Program-made: the position numbers and the translations under genes
In this document: positions 17,324 through 27,051 of the stretch, one piece after another
Layout of the letters: each line of letters opens with the position of its first letter
Numbering within the stretch: the first letter of the stretch is position 1
From: Alkalibacillus flavidus
Lineage (GTDB): Bacteria; Bacillota; Bacilli; Bacillales; Alkalibacillaceae
Assembly (NCBI RefSeq): GCF_040545925.1
Contig: NZ_JBEPMX010000001.1
Location: forward strand, 310,001-374,000
Length of the DNA stretch: 64,000 bases
Direction of reading: 5' to 3'
The notes under the pieces: generated by a model
The model's input: the letters and a program-made list of their open reading frames with translations, nothing else
What the model was told of the DNA's origin: nothing
Databases searched by the model: none

Positions 17324-18466
17324 ATGGATTTTACGTTAACCGAAGAACAGGAAATGACGAGAAAGATGGTGCGCGATTTCGCTGAATCTAAAATTCAACC
17401 ACGTGCCATCGATATTGATGTGAATGCTGAATTTCCTGAAGATCTTTTCAAAGAAATGGGTGAGCTCGGTTTACTCGGTATTCCTTATCCCGAGGAATAC
17501 GGAGGTTCAGGCGGCGATACGATCACATACGCTCTGTCAGTTGAGGAGATCGGACGTGTATGTGGTAGTACAGGTCTCAGTTATGCAGCATCTGTGTCAT
17601 TAGGTTCGTCACCGATTTATCAATTCGGGACTGAAGAGCAGAAGCAAAAATTCTTAGTTCCACTTGCGAAAGGAGAAGCGCTCGGATCCTTCGGGCTAAC
17701 AGAACCGAACGCTGGTTCAGATGCAGGTGGAACGAAGACGACAGCAAAAGCTGATGGTGACGATTTCATTATTAATGGTGAAAAATGTTATATAACGAAT
17801 GCTTCGTACGCTAAACAAATAATTGTAACCGCTGTCACAGGCAAAGACGACCGTGGTAAAAATATTATTTCAGCGATTGTTGTCCCGACGGATAGCGAAG
17901 GATTAACGATTACTGACAATTACGACAAAATGGGGGTACGTGGATCTAATACGGCTGAAATTGTGTTAGAAGATGTCCGCGTTCCACAAGAGAATCTTTT
18001 AGGCGATCCTGAAAAAGGTTTCAAACAGTTTTTACAAACATTAGATGGTGGACGCATTTCAATCGGTGCTTTAGGTCTCGGTATTGCCCAAGCATCATTA
18101 GACCGGGCACTAGCTTATGCGAAAGAACGTCAACAATTTGGTGAACCAATTTCATCATTTCAAGCGATACAATTTAAACTAGCAGATATGGCAACAGAAA
18201 TCGAACTAGCCCGGAATATGGTACTAAAAGCAGCCTGGTTAAAAGACCAAGGTAAGCCATTTTCAAAGGAAGCTGCGATGGCCAAATTAACCGCAACGGA
18301 AACAGCATTTAGAGCAGCTAACCAAGCGATTCAAATCCACGGTGGTTATGGTTACATGCGTGAATACGAAGTGGAACGTTATTTACGCGATGCGAAACTG
18401 CTTGAAATTGGAGAAGGTACTTCAGAAATCCAACGTTTAGTCATTGCGCGTCAATTAGGTTGCTAA
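17324..18466 (+). CDS. Acyl-CoA dehydrogenase (YngJ-like)
   Basis: An FAD enzyme that introduces the alpha-beta double bond into acyl-CoA, 380 residues as usual. Motifs: GSFGLTEPNAGSDAGGTKT (flavin and substrate contact), YITNASYAKQIIVTAV, GVRGSNTAEI and the C-terminal IQIHGGYGYMREYEVERY. IGEGTSEIQ carries a glutamate at the place of the short/medium-chain catalytic base; isovaleryl-CoA dehydrogenase is known to use a different glutamate, so substrate is uncertain even though the neighbouring genes point to leucine degradation. First gene of the operon, preceded by GAGGGGG and the candidate operator. Confidence 0.92.
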   Translation: MDFTLTEEQEMTRKMVRDFAESKIQPRAIDIDVNAEFPEDLFKEMGELGLLGIPYPEEYGGSGGDTITYALSVEEIGRVCGSTGLSYAASVSLGSSPIYQFGTEEQKQKFLVPLAKGEALGSFGLTEPNAGSDAGGTKTTAKADGDDFIINGEKCYITNASYAKQIIVTAVTGKDDRGKNIISAIVVPTDSEGLTITDNYDKMGVRGSNTAEIVLEDVRVPQENLLGDPEKGFKQFLQTLDGGRISIGALGLGIAQASLDRALAYAKERQQFGEPISSFQAIQFKLADMATEIELARNMVLKAAWLKDQGKPFSKEAAMAKLTATETAFRAANQAIQIHGGYGYMREYEVERYLRDAKLLEIGEGTSEIQRLVIARQLGC

Positions 18467-18488
18467 TAAATTTAAGGGAGGATGTCCT

Positions 18489-20126
18489 ATGTCGCTTACA
18501 ACTTTAACAATCGGTCAATTAATTGAACAGCAGGCGAACAACTTCCCAGATTATGAAGCTGCCGTTTATCCTGAAAAAGAAATTCGGTGGTCGTATAAAC
18601 AATTTAATGAAGAGGTCGATCGCGTAGCTAAAGGATTTATGGCTCTTGGCATTGAGAAAGGTGACCATGTTGCGATTTGGTCTGATAACAAACCAGAATG
18701 GCTCGCATCGCAATTCGCTACAGGTAAAATGGGCGCTGTTTTAGTCACCGTTAATACAAGTTACCAAGCGCAAGAGTTAGACTATTTATTAAAGCAGTCC
18801 GAATCGTCAACACTCATTCTAGCCGAATCATTTAAAGGTACATCTTATATTGATATTGTGAAAGAATTGATTCCAGATTTAGCCGAACAAGAGAAAGGGA
18901 ATATTCAATCAGGTCGGTTCCCACATTTAAAGAATATTATCGTTCTAAGTGACGAGCGTTATGCTGGCTGCTATACATGGGATGATGTGGTCGAAGCAAG
19001 TCACCAGGTTTCTGACGACGCTTTGACGAAACAATTAGCATCATTGGATGCAAACGATGTTATTAATATGCAGTACACATCAGGGACAACTGGTTTTCCA
19101 AAAGGTGTGATGCTGTCACATTACAATATTGTCAATAATGGAAAGCAAATCGCGGAAAGCATGAACTTATCTGAACAAGATAGATTATGTATCCCCGTAC
19201 CGTTTTTCCATTGCTTTGGTTGTGTATTAGGCACTCTTGCTGCTGTATCCAAAGCGGCAACCATGGTCGTTGTGGAACAGTTCGAACCGGAAAAAGTGTT
19301 ACAAGCTGTTTCGGACGAAAACTGCACAGCCCTTCACGGTGTGCCGACGATGTTTATTGCGGAACTCAACCACCCGAATTTCAATGATTATGATTTGTCT
19401 CATTTACGCACAGGTATCATGGCCGGTTCAAACTGTCCGATTGATGTCATGAATGACGTTATGGAGAAAATGGGAGCTTCCGAAATTACGATCACTTACG
19501 GACAAACTGAATCGTCACCAGCGATTACTCAAACGACTACAGATGATCCGATTGAAAGAAAAGTGAGTACGGTAGGAAAACCTCATCCAAATGTCGAAGT
19601 AAAAATAGTAGAGCCTGGTACGAATCGCGAAGTAGGACCAAATGAACCTGGTGAGTTGTGTACGAGAGGCTATCACGTGATGCAAGGTTATTATAATAAT
19701 GAAGAAGAAACGCGTAACACGATCGATCCAGATGGCTGGTTACACACCGGAGACATTGCTGAAATCGATGAAGAAGGTTACGTGAAAATAACCGGTCGTA
19801 TTAAAGATATGGTGATCCGTGGTGGAGAAAATATTTATCCGCGTGAAATTGAAGAATTTTTAATTCAACACGACGACGTCCTTGATGTTCAAGTAGTCGG
19901 TGTTCCTGATGCCAAATACGGAGAAGAATTGATAGCATGGACAATTGTTAAAGACGATTCAACGTTAACTGAAGAAGAATTGAAAAATTACTGCCGGGGT
20001 CACATCGCTTATCATAAAGTGCCACGCTACATTCAATTTACAGACGAATATCCAATGACAGCGAGTGGTAAGGTTCAAAAGTTCAAACTTCGAAAACAGG
20101 CTGAGAATTTATTAGCAAACGAATAA
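18489..20126 (+). CDS. AMP-forming acyl-CoA synthetase (YngI-like)
   Basis: This enzyme activates a carboxylic acid with ATP and CoA. The 545-residue ANL protein has the P-loop MQYTSGTTGFPKGVMLSHY near residue 195, ITYGQTESSPAITQT, the hinge GDIAEIDEEGYVKITGRIKD and the catalytic C-terminal lysine in TASGKVQKFKLRK. Members near these genes act on medium-chain, aryl or branched acids; the exact acid is not predictable. It is followed 15 bp later by a second copy of an ANL C-terminal domain encoded as its own gene. Confidence 0.92.
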   Translation: MSLTTLTIGQLIEQQANNFPDYEAAVYPEKEIRWSYKQFNEEVDRVAKGFMALGIEKGDHVAIWSDNKPEWLASQFATGKMGAVLVTVNTSYQAQELDYLLKQSESSTLILAESFKGTSYIDIVKELIPDLAEQEKGNIQSGRFPHLKNIIVLSDERYAGCYTWDDVVEASHQVSDDALTKQLASLDANDVINMQYTSGTTGFPKGVMLSHYNIVNNGKQIAESMNLSEQDRLCIPVPFFHCFGCVLGTLAAVSKAATMVVVEQFEPEKVLQAVSDENCTALHGVPTMFIAELNHPNFNDYDLSHLRTGIMAGSNCPIDVMNDVMEKMGASEITITYGQTESSPAITQTTTDDPIERKVSTVGKPHPNVEVKIVEPGTNREVGPNEPGELCTRGYHVMQGYYNNEEETRNTIDPDGWLHTGDIAEIDEEGYVKITGRIKDMVIRGGENIYPREIEEFLIQHDDVLDVQVVGVPDAKYGEELIAWTIVKDDSTLTEEELKNYCRGHIAYHKVPRYIQFTDEYPMTASGKVQKFKLRKQAENLLANE

Positions 20127-20141
20127 AGTGAAGGTGATGAC

Positions 20142-20453
20142 ATGCAACACGAACAAATTCCTGAAACTTACCAGTTAGAACAGTTTATTGCAACACATGA
20201 CCAAGTAGAAGATGCGAAAGTGGTCGTCGTTCCTGACGCAGACCATGGCGAATTAATGATTGCTTGGGTCATTCCAAATGACGAACTGATCACAGAACAG
20301 TCAGTCAAAGCGTTTTGTGACCAATCTGATGAGCATACCAAACCCGATCATGTCTTATTTACAGATGAATTCCCAACAACACCAAGCGGAAAGATACAAA
20401 AAATTCGCTTGAAAGAAGTAGCTCAAGAACAACTTGGTTTATCTTTTGACTAA
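20142..20453 (+). CDS. Stand-alone AMP-binding enzyme C-terminal domain protein
   Basis: This 103-residue protein corresponds only to the mobile C-terminal domain of acyl-CoA synthetases. It runs from LEQFIATHDQVEDAKVVVVP through DHGELMIAWVIPND to TDEFPTTPSGKIQKIRLKEV, retaining the PSGKIQK lysine. It has its own ribosome site (GAAGGTGA) and ATG and is not a frameshifted tail, because the preceding gene already ends with a complete C-terminal domain. It most likely arose by duplication of the end of that gene. Whether it complements or regulates the full-length enzyme is unknown. Confidence 0.8.
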   Translation: MQHEQIPETYQLEQFIATHDQVEDAKVVVVPDADHGELMIAWVIPNDELITEQSVKAFCDQSDEHTKPDHVLFTDEFPTTPSGKIQKIRLKEVAQEQLGLSFD

Positions 20454-20468
20454 TAGGGAGTGATTATC

Positions 20469-21812
20469 ATGTTTAACAAAATCTTAATAGCTAATCGTGG
20501 CGAAATTGCCTTAAGAATTATTAAAACATGCCAAAAGTTAGGTGTTAAATCGGTAGCTGTTTATTCTGAAGCCGATGCTGATGCGCCGTTTGTTAGCGAA
20601 GCTGATGAAGCCTATTTGCTTGGTGGACCTAAAGTTAATGAAAGCTATCTGAATATTGATAGAATTGTAGAGGTTGCTCAAGAGGCAAACGTGGAAGCCA
20701 TTCATCCAGGCTATGGATTATTAAGTGAAAATACAGATTTCGCCAAACGAATTGAAGATGTTGGTATCACATTTATCGGGCCATCATCAGAAGCGATTAA
20801 CCAAATGGGGAGTAAACTAACGGCACGACGAACAATGGAGCAAGCAGGTGTCCCAATTATACCTGGCACGAATGATCCCATTGCGACAGTCGAAGAAGCG
20901 CAATCATTTGCTGAGAACATCGGTTATCCGGTGATGGTTAAAGCAGCCCATGGCGGTGGCGGAATCGGTATGCAGATTGTTTACGATGAAGCCGAATTAG
21001 CGAAAGCGTTTGAAAGTAACGCACGTCGGGCCGAACAATTCTTTGGCAATGGCACGATGTTTATCGAAAAAGTGATTGAAGATGCTCACCATGTTGAAAT
21101 TCAAGTGCTAGCTGACAAACACGGGCATACGATTCATTTAAATGATCGTGAATGTTCAATTCAACGACGCCATCAAAAAGTGATTGAAGAAGCGCCTTCT
21201 CCATTAATTAGCCAATCGACGCGGGATGAAATGGGGCAAGCAGCTATCCGGGCAGCAGAAGCGATTCATTACGTTAATGCTGGGACAATCGAGTTTTTAG
21301 TCGATGAAGATGAAAACTTTTATTTTCTCGAAATGAATACGAGATTACAAGTTGAACACCCGATTACTGAACTTGTAACAGGCGTGGATTTAGTGGAACA
21401 ACAGTTAAATATCGCTTATGGTCACGAATTATCGATTAAACAATCAGATGTATCGCTAAAAGGCCATGCTATTGAAGCTCGTATTTACGCTGAAGACCCT
21501 AAAACATTTTTCCCTTCCCCAGGGCAATTAACAGCATTCGAACCACCTGAGGGTGAAGGCATTCGTAATGATGTTGGGGTTCATAGTAGTTATCAAGTGA
21601 CGCCTTATTATGATCCAATGTTAGCGAAATTAGTCGTATATGACGAGACACGTGATGAAGCAATAGCAAAGTTAGATCAGGCCTTAACGCAGTATAAAGT
21701 AGAAGGGATTAAAACAAACATTCCATTCTTAATGGATGTTGCAAGAGCTAAAGCGTTCCAACAAGGAGATACGCGCACATCCTTTATCAATGAATTTATG
21801 GTTAAACAATAG
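20469..21812 (+). CDS. Biotin carboxylase subunit of an acyl-CoA carboxylase (YngH/AccC-like)
   Basis: ATP-grasp enzyme that carboxylates biotin. The 447-residue protein starts MFNKILIANRGEIALRI and shows AAHGGGGIGMQIV (ATP lid), HHVEIQVLADKHG, DRECSIQRRHQKV and FLEMNTRLQVEHPITE. The ATG at 20469 is spaced 8 bp from GGGAG; an upstream GTG is too close. With the separate biotin carrier and the carboxyltransferase encoded downstream it should form a 3-methylcrotonyl-CoA (or propionyl-CoA) carboxylase (inference from context). Confidence 0.93.
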   Translation: MFNKILIANRGEIALRIIKTCQKLGVKSVAVYSEADADAPFVSEADEAYLLGGPKVNESYLNIDRIVEVAQEANVEAIHPGYGLLSENTDFAKRIEDVGITFIGPSSEAINQMGSKLTARRTMEQAGVPIIPGTNDPIATVEEAQSFAENIGYPVMVKAAHGGGGIGMQIVYDEAELAKAFESNARRAEQFFGNGTMFIEKVIEDAHHVEIQVLADKHGHTIHLNDRECSIQRRHQKVIEEAPSPLISQSTRDEMGQAAIRAAEAIHYVNAGTIEFLVDEDENFYFLEMNTRLQVEHPITELVTGVDLVEQQLNIAYGHELSIKQSDVSLKGHAIEARIYAEDPKTFFPSPGQLTAFEPPEGEGIRNDVGVHSSYQVTPYYDPMLAKLVVYDETRDEAIAKLDQALTQYKVEGIKTNIPFLMDVARAKAFQQGDTRTSFINEFMVKQ

Positions 21813-21824
21813 GAGGTTTTCATA

Positions 21825-22037
21825 ATGGCAGAAGTAAAAGCAAGCATGGCAGGAAACGTATGGAAATTAATGGTGTCAGAAGGGGACTCTGTTGATGCGA
21901 GTCAAGATGTCGTCATTTTAGAGTCGATGAAAATGGAGATTCCGATCGCTGCTGAAGTGAGCGGTACAGTGAAAGAATTGAAAGTGAAAGAAGAAGATTT
22001 CGTTAACGAAGGCGACGTTATTGCTGTTGTAGAATAA
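21825..22037 (+). CDS. Biotin carboxyl carrier protein (YngHB-like, 70 residues)
   Basis: A minimal biotinyl domain. ESMKMEIPI contains the lysine to be biotinylated and the two half-domains are related (VWKLMVSEGDSVDA and VKELKVKEEDFVNEGDVI). The 70-residue length equals free-standing biotin/lipoyl attachment proteins such as B. subtilis YngHB. AGGAGG precedes the ATG. It lies 12 bp after the biotin carboxylase gene, with which it should work. Confidence 0.92.
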   Translation: MAEVKASMAGNVWKLMVSEGDSVDASQDVVILESMKMEIPIAAEVSGTVKELKVKEEDFVNEGDVIAVVE

Positions 22038-22060
22038 TGACACCATAAAGGGGTTCGATT

Positions 22061-22963
22061 ATGAACAATTTACCACAAGATGTCGTAATTAAAGAAGTAG
22101 GTCCACGTGACGGGTTACAAAACGAAAAAACATTAATTGATCTCGACTACAAAATCGACATGATTAATCAATTGTCCAATAGTGGTTTGTCATACATTGA
22201 AATCACGTCTTTTGTTCATCCGAAGTGGATTCCACAACTACAAGATGCCGTTGACGTTGCAAAAAAAATTGATCGTCGAGATGATGTCACTTATGCAGCG
22301 CTCGTGCCGAATATGAAAGGGTTAGAGCGTGCGTTAGAAGCTGATATCGATGAAGTATCGATTTTTATGTCAGCGAGTGAATCGCACAACCAAAACAATA
22401 TTAATAAATCGATTGCAGACACTTATCCTGTATTGCAAGAAGTCGTCGATGAAGCGAAAGCGAGTGGTAAGTCTGTTCGTGGTTATATCTCTACGGTATT
22501 TGGTTGCCCATATGAAGGTGATGTCAGCGTCGATCAAGTGATGTCTGTTTGTGATCGGTTATTTTCAATGGGAATTGATGAACTGTCGATTGGTGACACA
22601 ATTGGTGTTGCCAATCCTGTACAAGTTCATAACGTGTTATCGACGATGAAAGAGCGTTTTGACGAAAACCATCTCGCGCTTCATTTTCATGACACGCGCG
22701 GCATGGCATTAGCGAATACATTAGCCGCGCTGCAATTAGGATTTAAAACGTTTGATGGATCATTAGGTGGTTTAGGTGGTTGCCCTTATGCAAAGGGTGC
22801 TTCTGGAAACGTGGCTACGGATGATCTCGTTCATATGTTATCTAAAATGGGAGTTAACACAGGCGTTCAACTTGACGAGTTGTTAAAAGCGGGACAAACA
22901 ATTGAATCGTTTTTAGACAAACCATTACCGAGTAAACAGATGGAATTAGCAAGAAGGATGTGA
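22061..22963 (+). CDS. Hydroxymethylglutaryl-CoA lyase (YngG-like)
   Basis: The enzyme cleaves HMG-CoA to acetoacetate and acetyl-CoA, the last step of leucine degradation. The 300-residue TIM barrel carries VGPRDGLQNEKT (metal and catalytic arginine loop), GCPYEGDVS, HFHDTRGMALANT (metal histidines) and GGLGGCPYAKGASGN with the active-site cysteine, the HMG-CoA lyase signature. Its stop overlaps the enoyl-CoA hydratase reading frame region, indicating a tightly packed operon. Confidence 0.94.
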   Translation: MNNLPQDVVIKEVGPRDGLQNEKTLIDLDYKIDMINQLSNSGLSYIEITSFVHPKWIPQLQDAVDVAKKIDRRDDVTYAALVPNMKGLERALEADIDEVSIFMSASESHNQNNINKSIADTYPVLQEVVDEAKASGKSVRGYISTVFGCPYEGDVSVDQVMSVCDRLFSMGIDELSIGDTIGVANPVQVHNVLSTMKERFDENHLALHFHDTRGMALANTLAALQLGFKTFDGSLGGLGGCPYAKGASGNVATDDLVHMLSKMGVNTGVQLDELLKAGQTIESFLDKPLPSKQMELARRM

Positions 22964-22968
22964 AAATC

Positions 22969-23748
22969 ATGAGTACAGTCACTTGGGAAAAACAAAATGA
23001 GCACGTAGCAGTCTTAACATTAAATCGCCCAGAAGCAGCTAACGCATTTTCTAAACAATTAATAGCTGATTTCCATAAAGCGTTAAATGATATTGAGGAA
23101 GACGAGTCGATTCGTGCACTCATTATCACTGGAGAAGGTGATAAAGCTTTTTGCGCAGGTGCTGACCTAAAAGAAAGGCGATCGATGACGCAAGATGAAG
23201 TCGTCAAGACAGTACAATCGATTGGCGATTTAGTAAGTCGTGTCGGACATCTAAAGGTCCCAACGATTGCAGCTATTAATGGTGCAGCATTTGGCGGTGG
23301 ATTAGAACTTACTTTAGCATGCGACATTCGCATAGCGAGTGATCACGCTAAAATGGGTCTAACCGAAACATCACTAGCTATAATTCCAGGCGCTGGTGGT
23401 ACGCAGCGGTTAGCGAAATTAATCGGTTTAGCTAAGGCGAAATATTATATTTTAACGGCAAAGCGTATGACGAGTGACGAAGCAAAACACATCGGCTTGA
23501 TTGAAGATCATGTCAGTAATGATGAACTATTAAATGAAGCAGTCGAACTAGCCAACTCCATAGCTTCTAACGGTCCAATAGGTGTTCAAGCTGCGAAACA
23601 AGCCATTGACGCAGGTTGTGAGCAAGATTTAGCGACTGGCTTACAAATCGAACGTCATCATTATATGAAAACGATTCCAACAGAGGATCGTTTAGAAGCG
23701 CTAGAAGCGTTCGGAGAGAAGCGAAAACCGCAATTTAAAGGGAAATAA
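22969..23748 (+). CDS. Enoyl-CoA hydratase / methylglutaconyl-CoA hydratase (YngF-like)
   Basis: A 259-residue crotonase-fold protein. GEGDKAFCAGADLKER and AAINGAAFGGGLELTLACDI form the oxyanion hole; LTETSLAIIPGAGGTQRL carries the catalytic acidic residue region. In this neighbourhood the likely reaction is hydration of 3-methylglutaconyl-CoA to HMG-CoA (inference). The ATG at 22969, with AAGGATG upstream, is preferred to an in-frame start 9 bp earlier that overlaps the lyase stop. Confidence 0.92.
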   Translation: MSTVTWEKQNEHVAVLTLNRPEAANAFSKQLIADFHKALNDIEEDESIRALIITGEGDKAFCAGADLKERRSMTQDEVVKTVQSIGDLVSRVGHLKVPTIAAINGAAFGGGLELTLACDIRIASDHAKMGLTETSLAIIPGAGGTQRLAKLIGLAKAKYYILTAKRMTSDEAKHIGLIEDHVSNDELLNEAVELANSIASNGPIGVQAAKQAIDAGCEQDLATGLQIERHHYMKTIPTEDRLEALEAFGEKRKPQFKGK

Positions 23749-23767
23749 CGAGAGGGGATGATCCAGC

Positions 23768-25297
23768 ATGGCTTTTGAAGAACAACATCAGGCAATTCGC
23801 GATCGTGTTGAAAAAGGCGGCGCGGAAAAATATCACGAAAAAAACGCAGAGAAAGGAAAAATGTTCGTCCGCGATCGACTCAACATGCTGTTAGACGATG
23901 ATTTGAACGTAGAAGATGCATTTTTCGCCAACTGTGTCGATGAATCACTGCCTGCAGACGGTGTCGTCACGGGATTAGGTAAGTTAAACGGTGAAACAGT
24001 GGCTGTCATGGCAAATGACTCGACTGTCAAAGCCGGTTCATGGGGCGCACGAACAGTTGAAAAAATCATTCGCATTCAAGAAACAGCAATGAAGTTAGAA
24101 GTCCCGATGCTTTATTTAGTTGACTCAGCAGGCGCACGCATTACCGATCAAATCGAGATGTTCCCGAATCGTCGTGGAGCAGGGCGTATATTCCACAATC
24201 AAGTGAAGATGTCAGGTCGCGTACCACAAGTGTGCTTACTATTTGGTCCTTCAGCCGCAGGTGGTGCATACATACCAGCATTTTGCGATATCGTCGTTAT
24301 GGTTGATGGTAATGCATCGATGTATTTAGGGTCACCGCGTATGGCAGAAAAAGTAATCGGCGAAAAGGTGTCACTTGAAGAAATGGGCGGGGCTAATATG
24401 CACTGCTCAGTATCAGGTGTTGGTGACGTGTTAGTGAAAAGCGAACAAGAAGCGATTGAATACGTGCAAAAGTATTTAACGTATTTCCCGCAAAACTTCA
24501 GAACCAAACCCGATGCCGAAGATCCGCTTGACCCAGCACAATATGAGAAGACGATTAGTGATTTAATTCCTGAAAATCAGAATGCTCCATTTGATATGTA
24601 CGAGTTAATCAATCGTTTGATTGATAATGATAGTTTTTGTGAAATTAAACGTGAATTTGCTAAAGAATTGATTACAGGTTTGGCTCGGATTGATGGTAAA
24701 TCAGTTGGTATTGTCGCCAACCAACCGAGACAAAAGGGTGGCGTATTATTCCACGATTCTGCGGATAAAGCCGCTAAATTCATCCAATTATGTGATGCAT
24801 TTAATATCCCGCTCATTTTCTTAGCCGATATTCCTGGCTTCATGATAGGAACAAAAGTTGAGCGCGCTGGCATTATTCGTCACGGGGCTAAAATGATTTC
24901 TGCGATGAGTGAGGTGACGGTACCGAAGATTTGCGTCGTCGTCCGCAAAGCCTATGGTGCGGGACTATATGCGATGGCGGGACCAGCATTTGACCCAGAT
25001 GTCACCATTGCGCTACCAACAGCGCAAATCGCTGTCATGGGGCCAGAAGCTGCGGTTAACGCCGTTTATGCGAATAAAATAGCGGAATTACCGGAAGAAG
25101 AGCGACCAGCCTTCATTAAAGAGAAACATGAAGAGTATAAGGAAAACATCGATATTTACCGTTTAGCTTCTGAAATGATCGTGGATGACATTGTTGAACC
25201 GAATCATTTACGAGGCGCACTAAAGCAGCGTCTAGATGTTTATCAGTCGAAAAACGTACAATTTACAGAACGTAAACACGGTGTTTATCCTGTTTAA
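23768..25297 (+). CDS. Acyl-CoA carboxylase carboxyltransferase subunit (YngE-like)
   Basis: Transfers carboxyl from carboxybiotin to an acyl-CoA. The 509-residue protein has the two crotonase-like carboxyltransferase halves: VDSAGARITDQIEMFP and FGPSAAGGAYIPAF in the N half, and ADIPGFMIGTKVERAGIIRH and VRKAYGAGLYAMAG in the C half. Substrate may be 3-methylcrotonyl-CoA or propionyl-CoA; the flanking HMG-CoA lyase and hydratase favour methylcrotonyl-CoA. Last gene of the operon, followed by a strong terminator. Confidence 0.93.
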   Translation: MAFEEQHQAIRDRVEKGGAEKYHEKNAEKGKMFVRDRLNMLLDDDLNVEDAFFANCVDESLPADGVVTGLGKLNGETVAVMANDSTVKAGSWGARTVEKIIRIQETAMKLEVPMLYLVDSAGARITDQIEMFPNRRGAGRIFHNQVKMSGRVPQVCLLFGPSAAGGAYIPAFCDIVVMVDGNASMYLGSPRMAEKVIGEKVSLEEMGGANMHCSVSGVGDVLVKSEQEAIEYVQKYLTYFPQNFRTKPDAEDPLDPAQYEKTISDLIPENQNAPFDMYELINRLIDNDSFCEIKREFAKELITGLARIDGKSVGIVANQPRQKGGVLFHDSADKAAKFIQLCDAFNIPLIFLADIPGFMIGTKVERAGIIRHGAKMISAMSEVTVPKICVVVRKAYGAGLYAMAGPAFDPDVTIALPTAQIAVMGPEAAVNAVYANKIAELPEEERPAFIKEKHEEYKENIDIYRLASEMIVDDIVEPNHLRGALKQRLDVYQSKNVQFTERKHGVYPV

Positions 25298-25308
25298 AAT
25301 TATAAGAC

Positions 25309-25350
25309 AGCATAGCTTAGACCGAAAAGGTTAAGCTATGCTTTTTATTT
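25309..25350 (+). terminator. Terminator of the acyl-CoA degradation operon
   Basis: AGCATAGCTTA-gaccgaaaagg-TTAAGCTATGCT followed by TTTTTATTT, directly downstream of the carboxyltransferase gene. Confidence 0.85.
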
Positions 25351-25365
25351 ATAGTAACAATATTA

Positions 25366-25382
25366 TTATTATGTAAACCTAT
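25366..25382 (+). repeat. Left copy of 17-bp direct repeat flanking the FAD dehydrogenase pseudogene
   Basis: TTATTATGTAAACCTAT here recurs as TTATTATGTAAACTTAT at 27052-27068 (16 of 17 identical). The two copies bracket the broken gene closely: 12 bp before its start and 8 bp after its stop. Confidence 0.6.
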
Positions 25383-25394
25383 AGAGGTGCTTAT

Positions 25395-27043
25395 ATGGCT
25401 TATGATGCAATCGTTATTGGAGCAGGATTGGCAGGGCTTGTATCGACAGTCGAAATCGCGAAAAGCGGTAAATCGGTTTTGTTATTAGATCAAGAGCCCG
25501 AAGCATCTTTCGGCGGCCAAGCATGGTGGTCATTTGGAGGTCTTTTTCTCATCGATTCTCCAGAGCAACGGAAAATGGGAATTAACGATTCATACGAACT
25601 CGCAAGACAAGATTGGTTCGGTTCTGCCGCATTTGATGATCACAACAATGATTATTGGGGGGGGAACAATGGGCTGAAGCTTACCTTCATTTTGCAGCTC
25701 ATGACAAACGCGAATGGTTAAAGAGTTTAGGGGTTAAGTTCTTTCCTGTCGTTGGTTGGGCATAACGTGGCGGCTATTTAGCTGATGGACACGGTAATTC
25801 TGTTCCCCGTTTTCATATTGTTTGGGGAACTGGACCAGGCATATTAGATCCTTTTGAACAACTCGTTTCAGACTATATTCAACAAGGGTTCGTGACTTAT
25901 AAACCGTGCCATCAAGTCAGTACACTAATAGAAAACGAAGATAGCATTGAAGGTGTTAAAGGGAACATGTTAGTTGATGATGAAAGTGAGCGAGGTGAAA
26001 AAAGTAGTCGGGAAGTAGAGGGGACGTTTCATTATGAAGCTGAGCATATCGTCATAGCGACAGGCGGCATTGGAGCAAACTTTGAACTCATTCGAAAAAA
26101 TTGGCCAACACGATTAGGGGAACCACCGAAGCATATGATTTCTGGTGTACCCGATCACGTCGATGGCCAGATGATTCAAACTGCTGAAGAAAGTGGCGCA
26201 AACGTCGTCAATAAAGATCAGATGTGGCACTATACTGAAGGAATCAAAAATTACAGTCCAGTCTGGTCCGACCACGGGATTTGGATATTACCTGGTCCAT
26301 CATCACTGTGGCTCGATGCAAAAGGAAACCGATTGCTACCACCGAACTTCCCGGGGTTTGATACGCTCGGAACGTTAGAAACCATTATGAAGACAGGGTA
26401 TGATTACTCGTGGTTTATTTTAACGCAGAGTATTATCGAAAAAGAGTTCGCCCTATCTGGATCAGAACAAAATCCTGATTTAACCGGAAAAAGTATCAAA
26501 CAAGTGTTAAAAAGAGTGTTGCCTGGTGCTCCTAAGCGAGTCGAAGCGTTTAAAAAACAAGGTGAGGATTTCGTTGTCGCAGATAACCTGTCTGAGTTAA
26601 TCCGAGGTATGAATGACTTAAGTAGAGGACCAATATTAGACGAGGAACATATTCGTTCACAGATAGAAGCACGCGACCGTGAGTTGGATAATAAATTTAC
26701 GAAAGACTTACAAATTACGGCTTTACGCGGTTCACGTTTTTACAAGGGCGATCAACTTATTCGAACAGCAAAACCTCACAAACTACTTGAAGCCAAACAG
26801 GGACCTTTAATTGCAGTCCGGTTAAATATCTTAAGTCGTAAAACACTAGGTGGTTTGCAAACAAATTTATCAGGGCAAGTATTAAATCAAGAAGGTAAGC
26901 CAATAAAAGGATTATATGCGGCAGGAGAAGCATCAGGGTTTGGAGGCGGTGGCATCCATGGGTATCGTGCGCTTGAAGGGACATTTTTAGGTGGCTGTTT
27001 ATTTACGGGGTGTGTTGTAGGTCAAATGATTGCAAATAGTTAA
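25395..27043 (+). pseudogene. FAD-binding dehydrogenase (KstD/fumarate reductase-like), broken by a frameshift and a nonsense codon
   Basis: Joined across frames this would be a flavoprotein of about 550 residues: an N-terminal dinucleotide fold IVIGAGLAGLVSTVEIAKSG, FGGQAWWSFGGLF, then GGIGANFELIRKNWP and the C-terminal GLYAAGEASGFGGGGIHG. Frame is lost in a run of eight G at 25657-25664 (two extra or one missing), and a TAA at 25763-25765 interrupts GWA-stop-RGGY, where relatives carry glutamate as far as I recall. After the stop the frame is open to 27043. Two independent lesions argue for a pseudogene, though a sequencing error in the G run cannot be excluded. TAA rules out selenocysteine recoding. 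Confidence 0.85.
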
Positions 27044-27051
27044 TTATAAAT

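Noticed and set aside
25657..25765. Possible selenocysteine or programmed frameshift in the FAD dehydrogenase
   Set aside because: The in-frame stop is TAA, not TGA, and a separate shift occurs in a plain G run without a slippery-site and hairpin arrangement. Gene decay or a sequence error fits better, despite the selA-like gene at the window start.
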